In this document: positions 29,455 to 38,436 of the stretch, in pieces
How positions within the stretch are numbered: the stretch's first letter is position 1
Layout of the letters: each line of letters begins with the position of its first letter
Source: Paraburkholderia sp. PGU19
Lineage (GTDB): Bacteria > Pseudomonadota > Gammaproteobacteria > Burkholderiales > Burkholderiaceae
Assembly (NCBI RefSeq): GCF_013426915.1
Contig: NZ_AP023180.1
Location: 2,542,001 to 2,606,000, forward strand
Reading direction: 5' to 3'
DNA: 64,000 bases
Notes under the pieces: generated by a model
What the model saw: only the letters and a program-made list of their open reading frames with translations
Databases searched by the model: none
Told to the model about the DNA's origin: nothing
Made by a program: the position numbers and the translations under genes

Positions 29455-29463
29455 GACCGAATC

Positions 29464-30252
29464 ATGAGCTATAGAACCATCGAAGTGGTAACCCGCGACC
29501 GGGTCGCAACTATCTGGCTGAACCGTCCGGAGGTGCGCAACGCACTCAATGAGACCGTGATTGCGGAACTCGACGAGAGTTTGACCGCGCTCGGCGCGAA
29601 CAGCGATATCCGGGTCGTCGTGTTGGCAGGTCGCGGCAAGGCGTTCTGTGCAGGTGCCGACCTGCAGTGGATGCAGCGCATGGCGACGTATGGCAAACGC
29701 GAGAACGAGGCCGATGCAATGCGTCTGGCGACCATGCTTCGGACGCTATACCAGTGTCCGAAGCCGACGGTCGCACGTGTGCACGGTGCCGCGTATGCCG
29801 GTGGGATGGGCCTCGCCGCGGCGTGCGACATGGTGGTGGCGGCGAAGCGTGCGGAATTCTGCCTCTCGGAAGTCAGGATCGGGCTCGTGCCCGCAACGAT
29901 TTCGCCATATGTGGTGCAAGCGCTCGGCGTTCAGGCGGCACGTCGATACATGCTGACGGCGGAGCGCCTTTCTGCGGCCGAAGCCCATCGGATTGGGTTT
30001 GTTCACGAGGTTCGTGAACTCGACGAGATTGATTCGGCGATCGACGAGTTTGCTTCGTCGCTGTGTATGGCCGGCCCCGCCGCGCTGGCGCAAAGCAAGG
30101 CGCTGATTGACCAGGTGTCGAACCGGCCTATCGAAACCGGCCTGATCGCAGATACGGCCGCACTCATCGCGCGCGTGCGTGCGTCCGCGGAAGGACGCGA
30201 GGGCGTCGACGCATTCCTCCAGAAGCGCAGCGCCGAATGGGCTTGTCATTGA
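29464..30252 (+). CDS. Enoyl-CoA hydratase/isomerase
   Basis: 262 residues of the crotonase family. It shows IWLNRPEVRNALNETVIAEL, the oxyanion-hole loop GKAFCAGADLQWMQRMA and the second loop AAYAGGMGLAAACDMVVAAK. The GADLQWM segment is also common in methylglutaconyl-CoA hydratases of the leucine route (an impression). In this operon it would hydrate the product of the dehydrogenase. It starts 10 bases after the dehydrogenase stop. Confidence 0.92.
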   Translation: MSYRTIEVVTRDRVATIWLNRPEVRNALNETVIAELDESLTALGANSDIRVVVLAGRGKAFCAGADLQWMQRMATYGKRENEADAMRLATMLRTLYQCPKPTVARVHGAAYAGGMGLAAACDMVVAAKRAEFCLSEVRIGLVPATISPYVVQALGVQAARRYMLTAERLSAAEAHRIGFVHEVRELDEIDSAIDEFASSLCMAGPAALAQSKALIDQVSNRPIETGLIADTAALIARVRASAEGREGVDAFLQKRSAEWACH

Positions 30253-30273
30253 ACTGGAAGAAAAGGAAATCAA

Positions 30274-31023
30274 ATGAAAGTGTTAGTTCCCGTAAAGCGG
30301 GTTGTCGACTTCAGCGTGAAAGTCCGCGTGAAATCGGACAACACGGGTGTCGATATTGCGAGCGTGAAGATGTCGATGAATCCGTTCGACGAAATCGCCG
30401 TTGAAGAAGCCGTGCGCCTGAAGGAAACGGGCGTGGCGACGGAAGTGGTCGCTGTGTCGGCGGGCGTCGCGCAATGTCAGGAAACGCTGCGCACGGCGCT
30501 GGCGATCGGCGCGGATCGTGCGATCCTGATCGAATCGAACGAAGATCTGCAGCCGCTGGCTGTCGCGAAGCTTTTGAAAGCGATGGTCGACAAGGAACAG
30601 CCGCAACTGGTCATTCTCGGCAAACAGGCCATCGACGATGACTCGAACCAGACGGGCCAGATGCTGGCTGCTTTGGCTGGTTTGCCACAGGCGACGTTTG
30701 CATCGAAGGTTGTCGTGGCGGACGGCAAGGCGACTGTGTCGCGTGAGGTGGATGGCGGCGCGGAAACGCTGTCGCTGAAGCTGCCCGCCGTCATCACGAC
30801 CGATCTGCGCCTGAACGAACCGCGCTACGTGACGCTGCCGAACATCATGAAGGCGAAGAAGAAGCCACTCGAAACCGTGAAGCCCGAAGACCTGGGCGTC
30901 GATGTCACGCCGCGTCTGAGGACGCTAAAGGTCAGCGAGCCGCCGAAGCGCTCGGCTGGTGTGAAGGTGGCCGACGTGAAGACGCTGGTCGAGAAGCTGA
31001 AGGCCGAAGCCAAAGTGCTTTGA
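30274..31023 (+). CDS. etfB: Electron transfer flavoprotein subunit beta
   Basis: 249 residues, the AMP-binding beta subunit of ETF. The N-terminus [20 protein letters not shown] is typical, followed by [20 protein letters not shown] and [20 protein letters not shown]. It accepts electrons from acyl-CoA dehydrogenases and passes them to ETF-ubiquinone oxidoreductase. It is preceded by GGAAGAAAAGGAAATCAA. A dedicated etf pair inside a catabolic operon suggests a high flux through the local dehydrogenase. Confidence 0.96.
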   Translation: MKVLVPVKRVVDFSVKVRVKSDNTGVDIASVKMSMNPFDEIAVEEAVRLKETGVATEVVAVSAGVAQCQETLRTALAIGADRAILIESNEDLQPLAVAKLLKAMVDKEQPQLVILGKQAIDDDSNQTGQMLAALAGLPQATFASKVVVADGKATVSREVDGGAETLSLKLPAVITTDLRLNEPRYVTLPNIMKAKKKPLETVKPEDLGVDVTPRLRTLKVSEPPKRSAGVKVADVKTLVEKLKAEAKVL

Positions 31024-31041
31024 TCTACGGAGACGAACGAA

Positions 31042-31980
31042 ATGAAGATTCTGGTAATTGCTGAACACGACAACGCGTCGATCAAGGCTGCGACGCTGAA
31101 TACGGTAGCTGCCGCGCAGAAGATCGGTGGCGACGTTCATGTGCTGGTGGCAGGACACAACGCGCAAGGCGCGGCCGATGCGGCAGCGAAAGTTGCCGGT
31201 GTCAGCAAAGTCCTGCTGGCCGATGCGCCACAACTGGCCGAACAGCTGGCGGAGAACGTTGCGGCGACGGTGCTGACCATCGCGGGAAACTATTCGCACA
31301 TCCTCGCGCCGGCGACCGCCTTCGGCAAGAACGTGGCGCCGCGTGTGGCGGCCATGCTGGATGTCGCGCAGATTAGCGAGATCACGGCGGTCGTGTCCGC
31401 CGACACATTCGAGCGGCCAATTTACGCGGGCAACGCAATCGCGACCGTGCAATCAGCCGACCCGATCAAGGTGATGACGGTCCGTGGCACGGCGTTCGAG
31501 GCGGCATCGGCCGAGGGCGGCAGCGCTCAACTCGAGCTGATCGAGGCGGCGCCTGACGCGGGCATGGCGCAGTTTGTGAGACGAGAGATAACGAAGCTTG
31601 ACCGGCCCGAGCTGACGTCGGCGTCGATCGTGGTTTCGGGCGGCCGGGGCCTGGGCAGCGGAGAGAACTTCACGCGGGTTCTCGATCCACTGGCAGACAG
31701 GCTGGGCGCAGCACTGGGCGCCTCGCGCGCGGCGGTGGACGCAGGCTACGTGCCGAACGACTACCAGGTCGGACAGACGGGCAAGATCGTGGCGCCGCAG
31801 CTCTATGTGGCAGTCGGCATCTCGGGCGCGATCCAGCATCTTGCAGGCATGAAGGACAGCAAAGTCATCGCGGCGATCAACAAGGACGCCGACGCGCCGA
31901 TCTTCAGCGTGGCCGATTATGGGCTGGTAGGCGACCTGTTTGCCGTGGTCCCTGAACTGACTGCGGCACTCGGGGAGTAA
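31042..31980 (+). CDS. etfA: Electron transfer flavoprotein subunit alpha
   Basis: 312 residues, the FAD-binding alpha subunit. The C-terminal FAD domain is clear: [60 protein letters not shown] and the end [11 protein letters not shown]. It follows etfB by 18 bases and precedes the lyase gene by 4 bases. Confidence 0.96.
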   Translation: MKILVIAEHDNASIKAATLNTVAAAQKIGGDVHVLVAGHNAQGAADAAAKVAGVSKVLLADAPQLAEQLAENVAATVLTIAGNYSHILAPATAFGKNVAPRVAAMLDVAQISEITAVVSADTFERPIYAGNAIATVQSADPIKVMTVRGTAFEAASAEGGSAQLELIEAAPDAGMAQFVRREITKLDRPELTSASIVVSGGRGLGSGENFTRVLDPLADRLGAALGASRAAVDAGYVPNDYQVGQTGKIVAPQLYVAVGISGAIQHLAGMKDSKVIAAINKDADAPIFSVADYGLVGDLFAVVPELTAALGE

Positions 31981-31984
31981 CAGG

Positions 31985-32896
31985 ATGCACACGAACGAGA
32001 CAGTACGGATCGTGGAAGTGGGTCCCCGCGATGGACTGCAGAACGAGCAGCATCGCGTTGATACGGCGATCAAGCTCGAATTGATCGAGCGACTTGGAAA
32101 CGCGGGCCTGACGTGCATCGAGGCCACGTCGTTCGTATCCCCGAAGTGGGTCCCGCAGATGGCGGACCACGCCGAGCTCATGTTGCGCCTGAAGCGTAAA
32201 AGCGGGACGCGATACCCGGTCCTCGTACCCAACATGGAAGGATTCGATGCGGCGCTTGCATGCGGGGCGAAAGAAGTTTCGGTGTTTGCCGCTGCGTCAG
32301 AGACATTTTCCCAGCGTAATACCAACTGTTCGACGACCGAATCCTTAAGACGCTTTGGGCCCGTCCTCGACGCCGCCATGCGCGAAGGCGTGCGGGTGCG
32401 CGGCTACGTTTCGTGCGTCGTCGGTTGCCCTTACGAGGGCGCGATTGATCCGCTGCGTGTCAGTGAGGTCGCCGGAGAACTCTTTGCGCTGGGCTGTTAT
32501 GAAGTGTCACTCGGTGACACCATCGGCGTGGGCACGCCGGATTCCGTCGCGCGCATGCTGGAGGCGGTGTCCAGGCGAGTACCCGTGGCGCATCTGGCTG
32601 GCCACTACCACGACACCTACGGCATGGCGATCGCTAATGTGCACGCCTCCTATGCGTTTGGCGTGCGCGTCTTCGATGCTTCGATTGCTGGCCTGGGCGG
32701 ATGCCCCTATGCGACCGGCGCATCAGGCAACGTTGCGACAGAGGACGTGGTTTATCTGATGCAAGGGCTCGGTGTGAGCACCGGGGTTGATCTCGACCGG
32801 TTAGTCGAGACCTCCGACTGGATTTCGGGCGTACTGGGCAGGAAACCGGCGTCGAAGGTCGCGCGTGCGGTACTTGCGAAACGCACATCTCACTGA
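31985..32896 (+). CDS. Hydroxymethylglutaryl-CoA lyase
   Basis: 303 residues of the HMGL-like DRE-TIM family. It cleaves 3-hydroxy-3-methylglutaryl-CoA to acetyl-CoA and acetoacetate. Evidence: VEVGPRDGLQNE (DRE-type metal and CoA site) at the N-terminus, then IEATSFVSPKWVPQMADHAE. The catalytic Cys loop near the C-terminus reads SIAGLGGCPYATGASGNVAT. Length matches bacterial HMG-CoA lyases. Last gene of the operon, where it would complete the pathway. Confidence 0.93.
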   Translation: MHTNETVRIVEVGPRDGLQNEQHRVDTAIKLELIERLGNAGLTCIEATSFVSPKWVPQMADHAELMLRLKRKSGTRYPVLVPNMEGFDAALACGAKEVSVFAAASETFSQRNTNCSTTESLRRFGPVLDAAMREGVRVRGYVSCVVGCPYEGAIDPLRVSEVAGELFALGCYEVSLGDTIGVGTPDSVARMLEAVSRRVPVAHLAGHYHDTYGMAIANVHASYAFGVRVFDASIAGLGGCPYATGASGNVATEDVVYLMQGLGVSTGVDLDRLVETSDWISGVLGRKPASKVARAVLAKRTSH

Positions 32897-33077
32897 GTGG
32901 TTGCGACCTGGGTTCTGAAGTGGTCGCTGTGTGGCAAGTCGTCGCGCCTGCACTCAGATCAATCAACTGAAGCCTCGATCGAGACGAGCTATCGCGGATT
33001 GATCGCGACGCGGCGCTTCACCCGCTGATTTAATGGGTGAAACATGGTCCTGAGTTCTGTTCACAATGGAGCAAACT

Positions 33078-33608
33078 ATGTCTGCCCCGCAAAACCGTCC
33101 AACGGTTTTCACCAAGGAAGAAAACGACACCCTGTCGATCCGCTCGGCCCAATATTCGGCCGGTCTCAACGGTTCGGGCCCGATAAACAGGTTTCATCAC
33201 GCTAAGGGGCGCGACCTGACCTGGACCAGGGCGGGCTTGCGAGACTTTTTCCGCTACGCTGATCCGGGCATCCGGGCAGCGACAGGCAACCGGCTCGACG
33301 TCCATCTCGTCCGGGCCAACGAGGCGCCGCAATACGGCACCGGCTGGCATCGCCACAAACTCGCCTTCCACGCAATCTACATGGTAAGCGGCTGGGCTCG
33401 CTTCATGTACGAGGGCAAGCCAGCGTTGGTGGAGAACGGTGATTTCGTCAATATGCCACCCGGCGTCAACCATTACCTCTACGACTACAGTCCGGACATG
33501 TGCTTCCTGGAGATCGCCATGGCCGGCACGCCGGACGGCATGATCCCGGAAGAGGCGGTGGAGCCATTCTGCGAGACCCCGGCACCTATGGCTTGGGAGA
33601 CGAATTGA
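33078..33608 (+). CDS. Cupin-domain protein
   Basis: 176 residues with a single cupin barrel. Motif 1 region GTGWHRHKLAFHAIYMVSGW carries the His residues, and motif 2 region is ENGDFVNMPPGVNHYLYDYS. Both sets of metal-binding residues seem present. The start at 33078 has GGAG seven bases upstream; an ATG at 33066 is also in frame. It could be a small dioxygenase, isomerase or sensor. It is not obviously part of the preceding operon (about 180 bases apart). Confidence 0.82.
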   Translation: MSAPQNRPTVFTKEENDTLSIRSAQYSAGLNGSGPINRFHHAKGRDLTWTRAGLRDFFRYADPGIRAATGNRLDVHLVRANEAPQYGTGWHRHKLAFHAIYMVSGWARFMYEGKPALVENGDFVNMPPGVNHYLYDYSPDMCFLEIAMAGTPDGMIPEEAVEPFCETPAPMAWETN

Positions 33609-33639
33609 TTCGCCGGCGCCTATCCGGGGCTGGCGGAAC

Positions 33640-34799
33640 TCAGAACAGAGCGGGCCGCTGCTTGCGCCGGGCGCCCCCCTGGCCCTGCGCCAGCATGCGG
33701 GCCTGCTCGATCTTGCGTGCGGTCTGAGTGAGCTCCGTGGTCGCCTTCGTGTTCAATTCGAAGATGAACTTGCCCTTGTCGATGTCGGCGAAATCGACCA
33801 TGACGATGTTGGGCATGAAGACCTTCAGCGCGATACCGTTCGTGTAGTCGGTCGACAAGACGTAGGTCGGCAGCCGCGATTCGATCGCCTCGCCGAAGCC
33901 GGCCATCCACAGCTCGGTGAGCGCGGTCGGACGGTTGTCCGGCCCCCACATGGTCGAGTTGCGCTCGCGGATGCTCCGCTTCAGGCCGGTGGTCGTCCAG
34001 TACATCATCCCCATCACCTCGGGGCGGAGTTGCGGGCGCCGATCTTCATCAGCCCACTCTGCTTCTCGATGTTGGACGCGATCTTGCCGATGTCGCTGTC
34101 GCCGTTGAGGGCGTTCGTGCCGCCCTTGCCGACGAATTGCAGGCCGTCGTAGCCGCTGTTGTAGCCAGTGCCGTCCTCAAGACGCTTGCAACCCCAGATC
34201 CCGGCCGTCGAAAGGTAGCCTTGGCCGGCAACTTCGTCGATGCCCTTCGGGGTGAAAAGCACGACGACGTGCTTCTTCAACTGGTCGAGCGTTTTCTCGT
34301 TGAGGCTGCCCGTTCCCGTGAAGAGAAAGGTGCCAAGCTCCCGCACGCAAATCTCAGCGATGATGGCCCAGTTCGTGCATTTGTCGAACTTCAGGAGCAG
34401 GAATTCGCTGGTGTTGTATTTCACGAAATCCTTCGCCTGTTGCAGCATGTCCACGAGCCGCATGCCGAACGCGCCGTCCAGCGGCAGCTTGGTGGTGGTG
34501 ACGTCAGTCTGCCTGCCGCCCAGGTCGAAGACGGCCTTGTTCTTCTTTTCCTTCAGGTGCGTCAGCTTCGGGTCGGCATGGAAGGCCTTCAGCGTCACCG
34601 GCGCGGAGGACTTGGTCGAATCCTTGGTTCCCGCGATCCGCAGATCGAACAGCCGCACGCCGGCCTTGGCCTGCGCGAAGATGTCGAGGTCCTGGGTCTG
34701 GACGTTGGCGTCGCCGCCCGTGATGCCCGCGTCGTGGCTGCCGGCGAAGACGATGTCGCAGAGCCGCTTGCCACCGCCCAACGTGTAGTAAAGGATCAT
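33640..34799 (-). pseudogene. PI-PLC X-domain-like protein, frameshifted
   Basis: Two overlapping frames encode successive parts of one phosphodiesterase. The first (34799 to 34014, 261 residues) starts MILYYTLGGGKRLCDIVFAG and has the two catalytic-type His residues in GSHDAGITGG and KAFHADP, with RLFDLRIAGTK between. It stops at TGA in 34014-34016. The second (about 34020 to 33640) begins EVMGMMYWTTTGLKRSIRER, a typical last strand of the barrel, and ends RKQRPALF. One extra C in the C4 run at 34021-34024 (minus strand) would fuse them. The stop overlaps GTG and ATG codons, so re-initiation is also conceivable. No signal peptide is seen. Confidence 0.7.
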
Positions 34800-34842
34800 G
34801 GCCGTCGTACCTCCGATAGAGAGAGTGCGTATTCCGCGCAAA

Positions 34843-34915
34843 CCGAACGCTCATTCCATGTGTAAGCGATCATGCAATCCACGGTTTTCCGAACGCGCAT
34901 TCCACGCGTAAGCGA
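34843..34915. repeat. Two 27-base direct repeats next to an integrase remnant
   Basis: 34843-34869 and 34889-34915 are nearly identical (three differences), each containing CATTCCA..........AAGCGA after CCGAACGC. The period is 46 bases. A weaker relative (ATTCCGCGC) lies at about 34831. Such repeats near a recombinase remnant often mark the end of an integrated or transposed element. Confidence 0.5.
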
Positions 34916-34966
34916 ACGCTGCCGACGTGGCGATGCGGGTCTGAACGTTTTTACTCCGACACTTCC

Positions 34967-35272
34967 TTGCTGGTCAAACCATTTCGGCGTTTGCGCATCG
35001 ACTCGCCGGCTGTGCTGAGATATACCTGCGCACTGACGGTTTTGCAGGCGACAAAAGACTTGCGGAACGTCTCTCTATGGCTCGGCCATGCGGGCATGCA
35101 GACCACGGAAAATTACACTCGCAACGACCATTCCGTGAAGTTGGAAGCGCTCGAATCTGTCGCGGCGCCAAAGCTGCGTTCCGGCCGCATCAAAGCCACG
35201 GACAAGCTGGTTGCGGCGCGGACCTCTGCAACGAACGCGGACACGAGACGAAGCTTCATTGCGAAATTGTGA
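34967..35272 (+). pseudogene. C-terminal remnant of a tyrosine recombinase
   Basis: The segment CALTVLQATKDLRNVSLWLG, followed by HAGMQTTENYTR, is the end of a phage-type integrase. It includes the GH of the active site (LGHA) and the catalytic Tyr (ENYTR). The C-terminal tail KLEALESVAAPKLRSGRIKA follows. The N-terminal and core domains with the catalytic Arg are missing, and residues before about 35020 do not fit, so the gene is a fragment. It marks mobile DNA at the left edge of the peptide-export region. Confidence 0.7.
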
Positions 35273-35830
35273 AAGGAGGTGACATAGACAAACTCTCCGT
35301 GCTCCGAGCCGACAGGCGGGCACGCGATGATTCGGTCGATTCCATTACAAGCTCCCTCAGCTCTCTGTATTGCCCGCGCGAAATGCGGGCACGAACCTCG
35401 GCTCGCTTAGCGCAGCCGGGGTGTCGTGCCGAATGTTGCGGTTCGCCTTGCCATCGCGCCAGCTGCTTTCTAGTCTGAGCATATAGCCGGGCAGAGCGGA
35501 TTTTGCGCTGCCGAATCCGTTGACCCGCGCGAGGCCCACGGCGCCAGCCGGCCTCACGGCATTTCAGGGAACCGATCATGCAGACACTCGACGATTACGT
35601 GGACGACATCATCGCCGACTCCACGATGCCCACGCCCCGTAAGATTCTCGTGTTGTCTCGTGCGTTTATCGGGTGTAGTTGCTCGGGGTATAAAGCCACC
35701 ACTCCCTGGTGCGCCTTTTTCGGTATTTCGTCCACGCGCCTGTTTTTGTGGGCTCAATTATTGTAGCGTTGCCGGTGGGTACGCCTTCCTGGTGGCTAGT
35801 CCCCACAGCCCGTTCGCGCGAGGTTTTGTC
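35273..35830. other. Intergenic scar region
   Basis: About 560 bases without a supported gene. A possible gene start at 35578 (MQTLDDYVDDIIADSTMPTP) loses protein character near 35670. The sequence from about 35660 reads GIKPPLPGAPFSVFRPRACF in frame with the acetyltransferase downstream, but has no start signal. It looks like remains of mobile DNA. Confidence 0.35.
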
Positions 35831-36331
35831 ATGACTACCTCTGAGTTCGCGATTAGATGCCTGCAGCCAGAAGAATGGCATTTGTTAAAGGCTCTTCGTC
35901 TGAGAGCGCTTGGCTGCGATCCTCAGTCGTACTGGGAGACTGTGGATGAAGCCAGCGCTCGCGACGACGTGTACTGGAAAAATTTCACGAGCAAAGTGAC
36001 AACGCCGGACGGGTCCCAAATGTTCATCGTTGAGCATTCTGAAAGCGTTGCCGCTTTTGTATTCGGTGTTAAGAAGGATGATGACGAATATAGCGTCGGG
36101 GGCCTTTGGGTCGATCCAGTGCACCGACGAAAAGGATTTGGGAGCTTGCTGGTGCAGCAAGTCATAACATGGGCAAGAGCCGATTCGCATACTGCCGTAA
36201 TCCGCCTGTGGTGCCATACAGGGCAGGCACTGTCGTTCTATCAGCGAAACGGCTTTCAATCTTTGGATAAATTTCGGACCAACGACGTTGATGGCCGTCA
36301 GATAGTTGAGATGATGTGGCGGGGCACTTGA
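35831..36331 (+). CDS. GNAT-family N-acetyltransferase
   Basis: 166 residues with the GNAT fold: SVGGLWVDPVHRRKGFGSLL (motif A, the acetyl-CoA pyrophosphate loop RRKGFG) and VIRLWCHTGQALSFYQRNGF (motif B with the Tyr). The ATG at 35831 was chosen because conserved sequence starts there, although the frame is open further upstream. The sequence is visibly AT-richer than its neighbours, which suits recent acquisition. Acceptor substrate unknown. Confidence 0.88.
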   Translation: MTTSEFAIRCLQPEEWHLLKALRLRALGCDPQSYWETVDEASARDDVYWKNFTSKVTTPDGSQMFIVEHSESVAAFVFGVKKDDDEYSVGGLWVDPVHRRKGFGSLLVQQVITWARADSHTAVIRLWCHTGQALSFYQRNGFQSLDKFRTNDVDGRQIVEMMWRGT

Positions 36332-36506
36332 TGGTTGTGCGGGCAGTCTGTCTGTTGTCTGAGCGAAGCCGACATCTGAATGTCGACCTAAGCCGGGTCG
36401 AAGGACTGGTTCTGGCCGATAACCAATTCGAGACCGCGCTGCAGAGCGGTCGTTGAGATCCTCAGTGGCTGCTCATCCGGTCGCGACTACCCCTCCACAA
36501 ACAAGA

Positions 36507-36539
36507 AGGCCCGCCAGCGGGGAACGGACTGGCGGGCCT
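36507..36539 (-). terminator. Terminator of peptide array 1
   Basis: On the minus strand an 11-bp stem, AGGCCCGCCAG / CTGGCGGGCCT with an 11-base loop, is followed by TCTTGTTTG. It lies about 170 bases after the last precursor gene of the array. An identical copy is at 39380-39412. Confidence 0.8.
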
Positions 36540-36708
36540 GAAGCCGGCAAGGGACAAGACCTGACGGCATTCCTCTCAGAACGAGCTTCTAGAGCACATC
36601 TTCTCGCAATGCTTACCCCGTGCTGTGGTGCTGTCTTGAACTGTTCGACGGGGTCTGGCGAACCCGGCAAACGTTGTTATATGGGGACGGCCGTTTCCTG
36701 CCCGGGAC

Positions 36709-36942
36709 TTACAGCAGTCCCTTGAGAAACTGCAGTCCGCCGAAATTCTGCAGCGTCGGCATATCGATCTTCGTGTCGGTCTGGATGACGGGCGCCACCA
36801 CGATAGCCGGGCTGGCAAAACCACCGCCGAACGCCGCGTTCACGTTGCCAAAATTGAAGTTGCTGCCGCCGCGCACGGCCGACAGCGCGTCGTTGGACAG
36901 TGCCTGATGATGCGAAAGATCCGTGATCGTCAGCGAGGCCAT
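36709..36942 (-). CDS. Double-glycine peptide precursor, array 1 gene 6
   Basis: 77 residues, the most divergent member of array 1 and the last one transcribed. Leader MASLTITDLSHHQALSNDAL then SAVRGG; predicted cleavage after Gly26 by the C39 peptidase encoded at 54864. The 51-residue core starts SNFNFGNVNAAFGGGFASPA and ends QNFGGLQFLKGLL. It has no Cys and few charges and is rich in Gly, Asn, Val and Phe. The extra C-terminal FLKGLL distinguishes it. It is preceded by AGGAGCGTTACC. It lies 91 bases after gene 5, a wider gap than elsewhere in the array. A copy with the same protein sequence is at 39582-39815. Confidence 0.85.
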   Translation of the reverse strand: MASLTITDLSHHQALSNDALSAVRGGSNFNFGNVNAAFGGGFASPAIVVAPVIQTDTKIDMPTLQNFGGLQFLKGLL

Positions 36943-37033
36943 GGTAACGCTCCTGGTTTGGCGTGTGGCGGGACGGGAGAGCACGCACTGCCTGCGATCC
37001 GGCAGACGCGGCGCGACTCTCCCGTGTGTGGCT

Positions 37034-37258
37034 TTACTTGACCAGCTGCAGGCCGCCGAAGTTCTGGATCGTCGGGATGATGACCTGCGTGTCGGTCTGG
37101 GTGACGGGCGCCACCACGATCGACGGGCTGGCGAAGCCACCGCCGAATGCGGCATTCGTGTTGTAGGCGTTGTAGTTGCTGCCGCCACGCACGGCGGAGA
37201 GCGCTGCAACGGAAAGTTCTTCGTTATGCGAAAGGTCTTTGATGGTCAGCGAGCTCAT
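37034..37258 (-). CDS. Double-glycine peptide precursor, array 1 gene 5
   Basis: 74 residues. Leader MSSLTIKDLSHNEELSVAAL then SAVRGG; core SNYNAYNTNAAFGGGFASPS and on to VAPVTQTDTQVIIPTIQNFG and GLQLVK. It differs from genes 1-4 at several core positions (NAYNTN, TQVII, LVK end). The ribosome site AGGAG lies seven bases before the ATG. The copy at 39907-40131 encodes the same protein. Confidence 0.87.
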   Translation of the reverse strand: MSSLTIKDLSHNEELSVAALSAVRGGSNYNAYNTNAAFGGGFASPSIVVAPVTQTDTQVIIPTIQNFGGLQLVK

Positions 37259-37307
37259 GATCAATCTCCTGGATACGGTATGGGAAAAAGGGCGATGCGT
37301 TTGCGAT

Positions 37308-37532
37308 TTACAGCACGGCCTGCAGGCCGCCGAAGTTCTGGATCGTCGGGATGACGACCTTCGTGTCGGTCTGGGTGACGGGTGCCACCACCACGCCCGG
37401 GCTGGCGAAGCCGCCACCGAATGCGGCGTTCACGTTACCGACGTTGTAGTTGCTGCCGCCACGCACCGAGGCGAGTGCTTCGACGGAGAGGTCCGCGTTA
37501 TGCGAAAGGTCTTTGATGGTCAGCGAGGCCAT
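37308..37532 (-). CDS. Double-glycine peptide precursor, array 1 gene 4
   Basis: 74 residues. Leader MASLTIKDLSHNADLSVEAL then ASVRGG, core SNYNVGNVNAAFGGGFASPG and on to GLQAVL. The start at 37532 follows CCAGGAGATTGACC; an in-frame TTG two codons upstream is not needed. One leader difference (SVEAL) from the others. It is one unit of the 273-base repeat. Confidence 0.87.
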   Translation of the reverse strand: MASLTIKDLSHNADLSVEALASVRGGSNYNVGNVNAAFGGGFASPGVVVAPVTQTDTKVVIPTIQNFGGLQAVL

Positions 37533-37580
37533 GGTCAATCTCCTGGATAGGGTATGGGAAAAGGGCGATGCGTTTGCGAT

Positions 37581-37805
37581 TTACAGCACGGCCTGCAGGC
37601 CGCCGAAGTTCTGGTTCGTCGGGATGACGACCTTCGTGTCGGTCTGCGTGACGGGTGCCACCACAATGCCCGGGCTGGCGAAGCCGCCACCGAATGCGGC
37701 GTTCGTGTTGCCGACGTTGTAGTTGCTGCCGCCACGCACCGAGGCGAGTGCTGCGACGGAGAGGTCTTCGTTACGCGAAAGGTCTTTGATGGTCAGCGAG
37801 GCCAT
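37581..37805 (-). CDS. Double-glycine peptide precursor, array 1 gene 3
   Basis: 74 residues. Leader MASLTIKDLSRNEDLSVAAL then ASVRGG (Arg replaces the usual His at position 11). The core carries two changes from its neighbours: NVGNTNAAF and KVVIPTNQNFG. The small changes in otherwise identical units suggest the copies are kept similar by recombination while single substitutions accumulate. Strong AGGAG ribosome site. Confidence 0.87.
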   Translation of the reverse strand: MASLTIKDLSRNEDLSVAALASVRGGSNYNVGNTNAAFGGGFASPGIVVAPVTQTDTKVVIPTNQNFGGLQAVL

Positions 37806-37853
37806 GGTCAATCTCCTGGATAGGGTGTGGTAAGAGGACGATGTGTTTGCGAT

Positions 37854-38078
37854 TTACAGCACAGCCTGCAGGCCGCCGAAGTTCTGGATCGTCGGGATGA
37901 CGACCTTCGTGTCGGTCTGGGTGACGGGTGCCACCACCACGCCCGGGCTGGCGAAGCCGCCACCGAATGCGGCGTTCACGTTGCCCACGTTGTAGTTGCT
38001 GCCGCCACGCACTGAAGCAAGTGCTGCGACGGAGAGGTCTGCGTTATGCGAAAGGTCTTTGATGGTCAGCGAGCTCAT
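37854..38078 (-). CDS. Double-glycine peptide precursor, array 1 gene 2
   Basis: 74 residues. Leader MSSLTIKDLSHNADLSVAAL then ASVRGG, core SNYNVGNVNAAFGGGFASPG and on to KVVIPTIQNFGGLQAVL. The protein matches the promoter-proximal gene of array 2 (40181-40405) except at residue 2. Gap of 48 bases to gene 1 with the same CCAGGAGATTGACC leader. Confidence 0.87.
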   Translation of the reverse strand: MSSLTIKDLSHNADLSVAALASVRGGSNYNVGNVNAAFGGGFASPGVVVAPVTQTDTKVVIPTIQNFGGLQAVL

Positions 38079-38126
38079 GGTCAATCTCCTGGATAGGGTG
38101 TGGTAAGAGGACGATGTGTTTGCGAT

Positions 38127-38351
38127 TTACAGCACAGCCTGCACGCCGCCGAAGTTCTGGATCGTCGGGATGACGACCTTCGTGTCGGTCTGGGTGACGG
38201 GCGCCACCACAATGCCCGGGCTGGCGAAGCCGCCACCGAATGCGGCGTTCACGTTGCCGACGTTGTAGTTGCTGCCGCCACGCACTGAAGCGAGCGCTGC
38301 GACGGAAAGGTCTTCGTTATGCGAAAGGTCTTTGATGGTCAGCGAGGCCAT
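38127..38351 (-). CDS. Double-glycine peptide precursor, array 1 gene 1
   Basis: 74 residues, the promoter-proximal gene. Leader MASLTIKDLSHNEDLSVAAL then ASVRGG, core SNYNVGNVNAAFGGGFASPG, ending QNFGGVQAVL. The ATG follows CCAAGGAGATTGACC. The 5' untranslated region from the predicted sigma-54 start near 38408 is about 57 bases. Function as an exported peptide is inferred from the leader and from the C39 transporter in the same region. No cysteine and no similarity I know to characterised bacteriocins. Confidence 0.87.
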   Translation of the reverse strand: MASLTIKDLSHNEDLSVAALASVRGGSNYNVGNVNAAFGGGFASPGIVVAPVTQTDTKVVIPTIQNFGGVQAVL

Positions 38352-38419
38352 GGTCAATCTCCTTGGATCAGTTGTTTCGGGTTGGAAGAGCACGATTTGT
38401 TTGCGCTCGCTGCTACATA

Positions 38420-38436
38420 CGCATAGGGTGTGCCAG
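38420..38436 (-). promoter_or_regulatory. Sigma-54 promoter of peptide array 1
   Basis: On the minus strand CTGGCACACCCTATGCG. GG and GC are in the required -24/-12 register and the -24 box (CTGGCAC) is perfect. It sits about 70 bases before the first precursor start. It nearly matches the element at 47746-47762, and an identical one is at 40474-40490. Confidence 0.85.

Noticed and set aside
36498..38351. CRISPR array, because of the regular 273-base period
   Set aside because: Repeats are whole genes with open frames and ribosome sites; no short repeat/spacer structure.
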